In this document: positions 57,921-64,000 of the stretch, piece by piece
Layout of the letters: each line of letters opens with the position of its first letter
Position numbering within the stretch: the stretch's first letter is position 1
Assembly: GCA_003129525.1 (NCBI GenBank)
Contig: CP029329.1
Location: 1,717,501-1,781,500 of the forward strand
Source: Clostridium beijerinckii
GTDB lineage: Bacteria; Bacillota; Clostridia; Clostridiales; Clostridiaceae
DNA length: 64,000 nucleotides
Direction: 5' to 3'
The notes under the pieces: generated by a model
Database searches by the model: none
What the model was told of the DNA's origin: nothing
What the model saw: only the letters and a program-made list of their open reading frames with translations
Translations under genes and position numbers: made by a program

Positions 57921-58280
57921 ATGGCTAGAGTTTTGATTGTGGACGATGCAGCATTCATGAGAATGATGATAAAGGACATTTTAGAGAAGAATGATTTTGA
58001 AATAGTAGGAGAGGCAAATAACGGAATAGTTGCAGTAGATCTTTATAAAAAGGAAAAACCAGATGTTGTTACAATGGACATAACTATGCCTGATATGGAT
58101 GGTATAGAGGCTGTTAAACAAATAAAAGCATTTGATCCAGATGCTAAAGTAATCATGTGTTCTGCAATGGGACAACAATCAATGGTTATGGATGCAATAA
58201 GAGCAGGGGCAAAGGACTTTATAGTAAAACCATTCCAAGCAGATAGAGTTTTAGAAGCTATAAAGAAAGTTGTAGGCTAA
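57921..58280 (+). CDS. cheY: Chemotaxis response regulator CheY
   Basis: 119-residue single receiver domain. Acidic pocket D8/D9, phospho-acceptor D53 (VVTMDITMPDMDG), the switch Ser in MCSAMG and the Lys in DFIVKPFQ are intact. CheY-P binds the N-terminal peptides of FliM and FliY encoded downstream. TTTGGAGG precedes the ATG. The heptamer element starts 3 nt after its stop. Confidence 0.95.
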   Translation: MARVLIVDDAAFMRMMIKDILEKNDFEIVGEANNGIVAVDLYKKEKPDVVTMDITMPDMDGIEAVKQIKAFDPDAKVIMCSAMGQQSMVMDAIRAGAKDFIVKPFQADRVLEAIKKVVG

Positions 58281-58283
58281 ATT

Positions 58284-58440
58284 CAATTAACAGTTAGCAA
58301 TTAGCAATTAACAATTAAGGGATAAACTCATGGAGAAAATTCTGATAACCAAATATAAGATTTGGGGCAGCACTTTTCCTTTTGGGATTTGAACAGTAAG
58401 TGATAATTGATAATTGACAATTGACAATTGACAATTGTTA
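58284..58440 (+). repeat. Heptamer-arm palindromic element, copy 8 (family C)
   Basis: Left units CAATTAA, CAGTTAG, CAATTAG, CAATTAA (58284 on) and a right arm of AATTGAT/AATTGAC units to 58440 with exact 7-nt period. The core is a family B hairpin (58331-58380) with stem CCAAAT-ATAA-GATTTGG. It ends 14 nt before cheW, with AAGGAGG directly adjoining. Confidence 0.82.
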
Positions 58441-58454
58441 AGGAGGTTAAGAAA

Positions 58455-58856
58455 ATGCAAATAGTAGTATTCAAATTAGGAGAAGAACATTTTGCAGTAG
58501 AAACAGAAAAAGTTCAAAGCATCAATGATACTATGGGGATTACAATAGTACCTAAAGCTCCACGTTATATTAAAGGATTAATAAATTTACGTGGAAGCAT
58601 TAAATCTCTTGTTGACATAAATTTGTTATTGAATGTAACTCCTGGGAAAGAACAAAATAATATAATAATTTTAACAGTTAAAGATGAAGAAATAGGAATA
58701 ACAGTAGATGAAGTTGAAGAAGTTTTAGACATAGATGAAAAAAGTATACAAAGATTAGATAAGGAAGCAGATAAAGAACAACCTTATATAAAAGGTATAC
58801 TGAATTATGATGAAAAACTTCTTACAATAATAGATATTGATAAACTATTAAAGTGA
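58455..58856 (+). CDS. cheW: Chemotaxis coupling protein CheW (second copy)
   Basis: 133 residues, canonical CheW: VFKLGEEHFAVETEKVQSI, APRYIKGLINLRGSIKSLVDI (with the standard NLRG turn) and a C-terminal ILNYDEKLLTIIDIDKLL. ATG at 58455 has AAGGAGG 8 nt upstream. It is probably the main coupling protein, since it keeps the NLRG motif missing from the first copy. Confidence 0.92.
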   Translation: MQIVVFKLGEEHFAVETEKVQSINDTMGITIVPKAPRYIKGLINLRGSIKSLVDINLLLNVTPGKEQNNIIILTVKDEEIGITVDEVEEVLDIDEKSIQRLDKEADKEQPYIKGILNYDEKLLTIIDIDKLLK

Positions 58857-58889
58857 TTATGGAACTAATTATTGAAATGAGGGAATAAA

Positions 58890-59885
58890 ATGGCAGATGT
58901 ATTATCGCAAAATGAAATAGATGCCTTGTTATCAGCCCTATCTACAGGTGAATTAGCATCAGAAGAAGTTGGAAAAGATGAAGAAAATCATAAAATTAAA
59001 CTTTATGATTTTAGGAGTCCTCAGAAATTCTCAAAAGAGCATATAAGGACTCTTGAATTGATTCATGATAATTATGCAAGAATTATTTCTAACTACTTAA
59101 CTGGTCAAACTAGACAAAATGTTAAAGTTAAAATAGAAACTGTAGAGCAGATATCATACGAGGAATTTATACATTCTGTACAAAACCCTACTATTATTAC
59201 AATATTTAAAATGCCGCCATTATCAGGCACAATAATATTTGAAACTAATCCTCAATTTTCTCTTCAAGTAATAGATATTTTACTTGGAGGAAAAGGAGAT
59301 AGAAAAATTGAAACAAAGGAATTTACAGATATTGATAAAAATATAATGCGACAAATTACAGCTGGAATGATAAGTAATTTGAAATTAGCATGGGAATCTA
59401 TTTTAGATGTTGAGCCTGAAATTGAAGCAGTTGAAACAAACCCTGCAGTAAATCAAACTATGGCCCCTAATGACCCAGTAGCATTGATAACATTTTCAGT
59501 AGAGATGAATAAACGTAGCACTTTTATAAATATGTGTATTCCTTATTTAAGTATAGAAAAAATATTGGATAAATTAGTAGTACAATACGCATTCAGAAAT
59601 GATGACGAAAGTCTTATGGCTGAATCGAGAGAAAAAATAGAAAAAGGCATTAATAAAGTTGATGTTGATGTAATAGCTGAACTTGGACATACTAATATAA
59701 CTGTAGATGATTTTTTAAGATTAACAGTAGGTGATGTAATTAAACTTGATACTAAAAGTTCATCCCCAATAAAGGTATATGTAGGTAATGAAGAGTGCTA
59801 CTATGCGAAGCCGGGTATAACAGGAAAGAACATGGGGGTTATTATTTTAGACATAACAGATAAGGAAGTGAATGAATATGAGTAA
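58890..59885 (+). CDS. fliM: Flagellar motor switch protein FliM
   Basis: 331 residues: N-terminal CheY-P-binding peptide LSQNEIDALLSAL, a middle domain with the GGxG-like loop GGKGDRK (about 126-132), and a C-terminal SpoA domain (about 250-325). It forms the C-ring with FliG and FliY. ATGAGGG precedes the ATG. Its 3' end overlaps the start of fliY by 8 bp from the preferred fliY start, suggesting translational coupling. Confidence 0.94.
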   Translation: MADVLSQNEIDALLSALSTGELASEEVGKDEENHKIKLYDFRSPQKFSKEHIRTLELIHDNYARIISNYLTGQTRQNVKVKIETVEQISYEEFIHSVQNPTIITIFKMPPLSGTIIFETNPQFSLQVIDILLGGKGDRKIETKEFTDIDKNIMRQITAGMISNLKLAWESILDVEPEIEAVETNPAVNQTMAPNDPVALITFSVEMNKRSTFINMCIPYLSIEKILDKLVVQYAFRNDDESLMAESREKIEKGINKVDVDVIAELGHTNITVDDFLRLTVGDVIKLDTKSSSPIKVYVGNEECYYAKPGITGKNMGVIILDITDKEVNEYE

Positions 59886-61074
59886 TAACTTTTTATCGCA
59901 AGAAGAAATAAATGCATTATTAGCAGGAGAAGATATATCTTCTAGTGAAAGCGAAAACACATCATCTGATGAGAATAAATCAGAAGTAGAGATCATAACT
60001 GATATTGATAAAGATTTATTGGGGGAAATTGGAAATATTTCCATGGGTTCAGCTTCAACAGCATTATATCAACTTATAAATCAACAAGTTAACATAACTA
60101 CACCAGTAGTAACTGTAACAACTTTAAGGGAAATAAAAGAAGCATTTGAAACTCCTAATATTGTTCTAGATATTCAATATGTTGCAGGAATAATAGGAAG
60201 AAATATATTAATTATAAAGATTCAAGATGGTTTAGTTATATCAAATCTTATGATGGGTGGAGATGGAAATATAGCAGATACTCACGAATTATCTGAAATA
60301 GAAATTAGTGCAGTATCAGAAGCTATGAATCAAATGATAGGTTCAGCAGCCACATCAATGGCTACTATGTTTGGAAGAAAAGTTGATATATCACCACCAA
60401 CATCAAGAATAGTAGAAGATGGATCTTTACCACTTTCAGATGCTATATCAGAAGATGAACCAATAGTTAGAGTATCATTTAAAATGACTATTGGAGATAT
60501 TGTAGATAGTAACATAATGCAAATATTCCCAATTAAGACAGCCAAGAATATTGTAGCAATTATGACTGGAGAAGATAAAGTAGAAGAAGTGGCAAAAGTG
60601 GAACCAACTAAAGCCACATATAGTGAACCAATTGTGAATAAAGAAATAAGTGAGAGACAAGATACTGTTAGAGTAGATCAACCACAATATCAGCCGGAAC
60701 CACAGTATCAAATGCAACCTCAATATGAACAACCTATGCAAAGAATGCAACAACCAGTGGAAGTTCATGCAGCTGCATTTGAACCGTTAGTTCCTCAAGA
60801 CAATATTCCACCAATAAAAAATATAGATTTAATATTGGATGTTCCTTTAGATATATCTGTAGTGTTAGGTAGAACTAAAAAAAGCATACAGGATATCTTA
60901 AATTTAGGAACTGGTTCATTAATAGAATTAGATAAACTTGCAGAAGAGCCAGTTGAAATATTAGTTAATGGAAAACAAATAGCACTCGGAGAAGTTGTTG
61001 TTGTTGATGAGAACTTTGGAATAAGAATAACTAATATAGTAAGTAGTGTTGAAAGAATAAAGAGAATAAGATAA
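59878..61074 (+). CDS. fliY: Flagellar motor switch phosphatase FliY
   Basis: 398 residues. It opens with the FliM-like CheY-binding peptide LSQEEINALLAG, followed by a CheC-like domain with two phosphatase helices (LLGEIGNISMGSAS and ISAVSEAMNQMIGSA). A Gln/Pro-rich linker follows (about 265-300, QPEPQYQMQPQYEQP), then a FliN/SpoA domain. It thus replaces FliN and removes phosphate from CheY-P at the switch. ATG 59878 is better spaced from AAGGAAG than 59872. A terminator follows directly. Confidence 0.93.
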   Translation: MSNNFLSQEEINALLAGEDISSSESENTSSDENKSEVEIITDIDKDLLGEIGNISMGSASTALYQLINQQVNITTPVVTVTTLREIKEAFETPNIVLDIQYVAGIIGRNILIIKIQDGLVISNLMMGGDGNIADTHELSEIEISAVSEAMNQMIGSAATSMATMFGRKVDISPPTSRIVEDGSLPLSDAISEDEPIVRVSFKMTIGDIVDSNIMQIFPIKTAKNIVAIMTGEDKVEEVAKVEPTKATYSEPIVNKEISERQDTVRVDQPQYQPEPQYQMQPQYEQPMQRMQQPVEVHAAAFEPLVPQDNIPPIKNIDLILDVPLDISVVLGRTKKSIQDILNLGTGSLIELDKLAEEPVEILVNGKQIALGEVVVVDENFGIRITNIVSSVERIKRIR

Positions 61075-61083
61075 TTTATCATG

Positions 61084-61106
61084 AACTCCCGAAAGGGAGT
61101 TTTTTG
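61084..61106 (+). terminator. Terminator of the chemotaxis/switch operon
   Basis: AACTCCC-GAAA-GGGAGTT followed by TTTT: a GNRA-type tetraloop hairpin with T run. A second weaker hairpin (AAAACTCA/TGAGTTTT) is at 61159-61185. Confidence 0.92.
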
Positions 61107-61357
61107 TTCGTCCAGCATCTTTGCTTAGCTAATGAAATTTGGTAACACACTGAACGAAAAAACTCAAAAATTATTTCTGAGTTTTACCTACTAAATAAAA
61201 AGATTGTATTATTTTGAAGGAAAAAAATTTCATTGAAATCTGTAAAACTTTATTTATAAAGCATATATCTTAAATGTAGGGAATAAAATTAACCCTTAAA
61301 TTTTAGTGAGAAGGCACAATCAAAAAAATAATTTATAAATGAAGGGGAATGATGGAT

Positions 61358-62158
61358 ATGAGAGAAAGAAAATATATTAGATTCAGAGTTGATATGTATG
61401 AGGATACTAAATTTAAAATAATAGACAGAATGATTAAAAGAGATCTTATTCACTATTGTTGGAATAGGCTTGTTATTTTGGCAGGGAAGGTTAATAAAGA
61501 AGGCGATTTATATATGTCTAAAAATATTCCATATACAGTAGAGACTTTAGCAATAGAATTCAATAGAGATATGAATGAAATAAAAGCTGCTTTAGATGTA
61601 TTAATAGAATTAGAAATGATGGCACTTACAGAAGATAAAGTTTATACAGTAAAGAATTTTGCAAAGCATCAAAATATTAAGATTAAAGAAAAAATTGTAG
61701 TTAAGAATAAAGAAAATCAAGTAAATGATGCAGAAAATAACATAATGAAAAATGAAGTTCAAAAAGAAGAGCGTTTAAAAAATGAAACGTGTACAGCCAA
61801 AAATGAGGAGGATAATAGTAAAGTAAATAAAATTGATGTAGTGCCACTATTAGATTATGCTGGGCTAAATTCAGATGATGTAAATAAATGTGATGATAAT
61901 ATAGAGAAGGAAATAACTATGAGTAGTCAACATAACAATTCACCAGTAATTTTAGATATGAAAAATAATAAAAAGCTAAATAGAAAGAATAAAAAAGCAA
62001 GTAAGAAGAAAATTAGAGATGATATTATTGAAACAGGAGAGGATAATATCATAAATATTATGGAAGAAGAAAATGTGGAAGATTTATTATGTTGGACTAC
62101 TGGAGAAGATATGAGTTTGGGGGCGGATGAGAAAATAGTATCGGAATGGGGATTTTAA
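61358..62158 (+). CDS. Replisome-organizer-like protein (phage Rep_org N-terminal domain)
   Basis: 266 residues. Residues 1-115 (KYIRFRVDMYEDTKFKIID ... LVILAGKVNKEGDLYMS ... VKNFAKHQNI) resemble the winged-helix N-terminal domain of phage replisome organizers and DnaD-like proteins. The C-terminal half is charged, low-complexity and Lys/Asn/Glu-rich with no recognised domain. It lies between two flagellar units, away from any phage genes. ATG 61358 fits the GAAGGGG site best (10 nt); ATGs at 61349 and 61352 are too close. Role unknown; a DNA-binding regulator is as likely as replication. Confidence 0.7.
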   Translation: MRERKYIRFRVDMYEDTKFKIIDRMIKRDLIHYCWNRLVILAGKVNKEGDLYMSKNIPYTVETLAIEFNRDMNEIKAALDVLIELEMMALTEDKVYTVKNFAKHQNIKIKEKIVVKNKENQVNDAENNIMKNEVQKEERLKNETCTAKNEEDNSKVNKIDVVPLLDYAGLNSDDVNKCDDNIEKEITMSSQHNNSPVILDMKNNKKLNRKNKKASKKKIRDDIIETGEDNIINIMEEENVEDLLCWTTGEDMSLGADEKIVSEWGF

Positions 62159-62254
62159 ATGGCTAAATTTCTTGTTATATAGGAAACAGTTTGCGGAAAT
62201 TGCTGTGAATAACATTTATATTTGACAGTAGGAAGATTTTGTTCGATTTATCTA

Positions 62255-62281
62255 TAAACTTATAAAAGAAAAGGCCGATAA
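62255..62281 (+). promoter_or_regulatory. Sigma-D (sigma-28) promoter of flgM
   Basis: TAAA (62255-62258), a 15-nt spacer and GCCGATAA (62274-62281) match the flagellar sigma-D consensus exactly. It is 36 bp upstream of flgM, so late flagellar genes here are class III. Confidence 0.85.
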
Positions 62282-62316
62282 TTATAGTAATAGAGTAAAG
62301 AATGGAGAAATGTAAT

Positions 62317-62592
62317 ATGAGTATTGAAGGAATAAATAGATCAACGTATATAAATGCATATAAATCAAATTCTAATAAGCCTGTAGATAAGGTGAATAAA
62401 ACTAAAGATGTAGATAGAATTGAAATTTCAGAACTTGGTAAGAGTCTTAAAGATTATTCATTAACTAGTGACATTGGAAATGCTCAAAAAGTGGCTGATA
62501 TTAAAAATAAAGTAGATAGTGGAACATACAATGTGGATGCTAGATTAACAGCAAAAAGTTTATTAAATGCAATGAAGGAGAGTAATTCATAG
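62317..62592 (+). CDS. flgM: Anti-sigma-28 factor FlgM
   Basis: 91 residues. FlgM holds sigma-D inactive until the hook is complete. The C-terminal half shows the family pattern: RIEISELGKSL, VADIKNKVDSGTYNVDARLTAKSLLNAM. The N-terminal half is disordered and Asn/Lys-rich as expected. ATG at 62317 has GGAG 9 nt upstream; an ATG at 62302 lacks a site. flgN starts 2 bp after its stop. Confidence 0.93.
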   Translation: MSIEGINRSTYINAYKSNSNKPVDKVNKTKDVDRIEISELGKSLKDYSLTSDIGNAQKVADIKNKVDSGTYNVDARLTAKSLLNAMKESNS

Positions 62593-62594
62593 AT

Positions 62595-63005
62595 ATGATA
62601 AATGAACTTATTAAATTAATACAAAACCAAGAGGGAGATTTAAAGAACCTCTTAGAATTACTAGAAACTCAATATAAGATGATAATGAGTAAAGATGTAT
62701 TTGGTTTAGAAGGATTAGTTGATAAGATTAATGAATGTGGTAAGAAAATTGCACAAGAAGAAGTTAAAAGAAGAAAACTAATAGGAACTCAAGAGATAAC
62801 GGATGTTATAAATAAATCAAATAATAAAGAGTTACAGGAATTGTATAGTGAAATAAAAAACACATTAAGTGAAGTAGTTTCAAAAAAGGAAACAAACGAT
62901 ATATTATTAAAACAACAAATAATATTTAATAATAAAATGATAGCTTTGATGAACCCTAGTAGAGAAATAAAAACTTACAATTCTTATGGAAATTTGAAGA
63001 GGTAA
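62595..63005 (+). CDS. flgN: Flagellar chaperone FlgN
   Basis: 136 residues, helical coiled-coil protein of the FlgN family, which escorts hook-associated proteins FlgK and FlgL to the export gate. Identification rests on helical periodicity, size and position between flgM and flgK, the standard order. AAGGAG(AG) within the end of flgM serves as site, so the two are coupled. Confidence 0.87.
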   Translation: MINELIKLIQNQEGDLKNLLELLETQYKMIMSKDVFGLEGLVDKINECGKKIAQEEVKRRKLIGTQEITDVINKSNNKELQELYSEIKNTLSEVVSKKETNDILLKQQIIFNNKMIALMNPSREIKTYNSYGNLKR

Positions 63006-63011
63006 GTTGGA

Positions 63012-63155
63012 CAATTAACAATGCACAATCAAGGATGAAATTCATTGGGAATTTTCTTTAGTTCTTAATGCTCTTTTGCTAAGGTGTATATTTTTTCAAA
63101 CTCCATAGGAGCTTGTTCATGAATTGTTAATTGTTAATTGTGAACTGCGAATTGA
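63012..63155 (+). repeat. Heptamer-arm palindromic element, copy 9 (family C)
   Basis: Left units CAATTAA, CAATGCA, CAATCAA (63012-63033) and right arm TTAATTG-type units (63121-63155). The core has AAGGATGAAATTCATTGGG and a CAAACTCC segment. It begins 6 nt after the flgN stop and ends 20 nt before flgK. Confidence 0.78.
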
Positions 63156-63175
63156 AAAGAAAGGTAGGAAAATAT

Positions 63176-64000
63176 ATGTCAGGACTATTTGATACATTTA
63201 ACGTTGCTAAAAGAGGGTTAAATGTACAACAAAGTGCAATAAATACAACATCACACAATATAGCTAATGCAGATACAGTAGGATATTCAAGACAAAGGGC
63301 AGTAGCAGAAACAACAAAACCTTTTGGAGGTATGTCAAGATTTGATACATCAAGTGCTGGCCAAGTAGGAACAGGTGCTGAAATAACTACTATACAAAGA
63401 ATTAGAGATTCATTTATAGATTATCAAGTAAGAAGTGAAACAGGTACATCTGGATATTATACTACAACTAGTAAGACTTTATCACAAGTTGAAGACGTTT
63501 TTGGAGAACCATCAGATACAGGGATACAAGAACTTATAAGTCAATTTTACAGTGCATTTCAAGAAGTATCAAAAAGCCCAGATAAATCAGATGTAAAAAC
63601 AGTAGCAATTCAAAAAGCATCATCACTTGCAGATGCAATAAATTATACTTATAATCAATTGGAAAAAGCTTGTCAAGATACCCAAGATGTACTAAAGACT
63701 AATGTTACAGATGTTAATAGTTATTTAGATCAAATAAATGAATTAAATAAACAAATAAGAGGCGTATCAGCAGTAGGACAAGCACCAAATGATTTAATGG
63801 ATAAAAGAGATAATCTTTTAGATCAATTGAGTTCTAAATTTGGGATAAAAATTGATAAAGATAACTTTGAAACAATAAATCTTTCATCAACAGAATATCC
63901 AGATTCATCTTTAGTTAACGCTAATCCTAATGATACGGATTATTCTAGACTTTCATATGTTAAAAGTACAAAAGCTAATGCTGATGGTACTGTTGATGTA
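63176..64000 (+). CDS. flgK: Flagellar hook-associated protein 1 FlgK (3' end outside window)
   Basis: First 275 codons from ATG at 63176 behind AAAGGTAGG. The N-terminal rod/hook-family helix FDTFNVAKRGLNVQQSAINT and the signature SHNIANADTVGYSRQRA identify an axial protein; the following helical region (QVEDVFGEPSDTGIQELISQ) is typical of FlgK, the first hook-filament junction protein. Exported by the flagellar type III system without a cleaved signal. The open frame reaches the window end without a stop. Confidence 0.95.
   Translation, partial: MSGLFDTFNVAKRGLNVQQSAINTTSHNIANADTVGYSRQRAVAETTKPFGGMSRFDTSSAGQVGTGAEITTIQRIRDSFIDYQVRSETGTSGYYTTTSKTLSQVEDVFGEPSDTGIQELISQFYSAFQEVSKSPDKSDVKTVAIQKASSLADAINYTYNQLEKACQDTQDVLKTNVTDVNSYLDQINELNKQIRGVSAVGQAPNDLMDKRDNLLDQLSSKFGIKIDKDNFETINLSSTEYPDSSLVNANPNDTDYSRLSYVKSTKANADGTVDV

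Noticed and set aside
58402..58440. Tandem short repeats resembling a CRISPR array
   Set aside because: The units are 7 bp with no spacers, arranged as two opposite arms; no cas genes are present. This is the family C element.
58402..58440. TTGACA -35 hexamers inside heptamer arms
   Set aside because: TTGACA arises from the repeat unit itself; no -10 fits before the adjoining ribosome binding site.

Overview
The window looks like a chromosomal segment of a low-GC, Gram-positive, motile, anaerobic Clostridium-type bacterium (Clostridiaceae). Direct support: very AT-rich DNA, strong AGGAGG-type ribosome binding sites, frequent GTG/TTG starts, a single-chain pyruvate:ferredoxin oxidoreductase, flavodoxin, a Firmicutes-type chemotaxis set (CheC, CheD, FliY, no CheZ) and low-GC-type metabolic genes. 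The species cannot be fixed from the sequence alone. I see no rRNA, tRNA, CRISPR array, prophage or complete insertion sequence.

Layout. 1-4115: a truncated chemoreceptor on the minus strand, then two HD-domain proteins flanking a HAD phosphatase. 4452-11351: a complete polyamine cluster (AdoMet decarboxylase, Orn/Lys/Arg decarboxylase, spermidine synthase, carboxy(nor)spermidine dehydrogenase, carboxy(nor)spermidine decarboxylase, agmatinase) that encodes two different ways to put an aminopropyl group on putrescine. 11951-17425: alpha-galactosidase, nitroreductase, cysteine synthase, a lipoprotein. 17746-22431: a phosphonate cluster (nucleotidyltransferase, PEP mutase fused to a cytidylyltransferase-like domain, phosphonopyruvate decarboxylase, 2-aminoethylphosphonate transaminase) predicted to make and possibly CMP-activate 2-aminoethylphosphonate. 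22948-24937: minus-strand zinc-type ABC transporter behind a Fur/Zur-like operator, plus a small membrane protein. 25225-50245: housekeeping genes (oligopeptidase F, rhomboid protease, glutamate dehydrogenase, glycosyltransferase, topoisomerase IV, DJ-1, RecJ, MurG, flavodoxin, pyruvate:ferredoxin oxidoreductase, aminotransferases). 50357-61074: a continuous chemotaxis/motor-switch operon (FapA-like, cheW, cheD, cheB, cheR, cheA, cheC, cheY, cheW, fliM, fliY). 61358-64000: a replisome-organizer-like protein, then flgM behind a textbook sigma-D promoter, flgN, and flgK cut by the window edge.

The most unusual content is between the genes. At least four families of structured repeats are present. 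(A) A hairpin element of about 300 nt lies directly 3' of stop codons, always in the orientation of the upstream gene; its stems differ between copies but still pair. (B) A hairpin of about 50 nt whose apical stem covaries; one copy sits inside the loop of an A element. (C) Palindromic elements whose two arms are tandem 7-bp units (CAATTAA-type on the left, TTAATTG-type on the right); nine of nine clear copies end 13-26 nt before a start codon and most begin at the stop codon of the preceding co-directional gene. (D) A tiny hairpin followed by AACCAA, found after stops. I consider A and C the best candidates for an undescribed system of structured 3'UTR or intercistronic RNA elements; function is inference.
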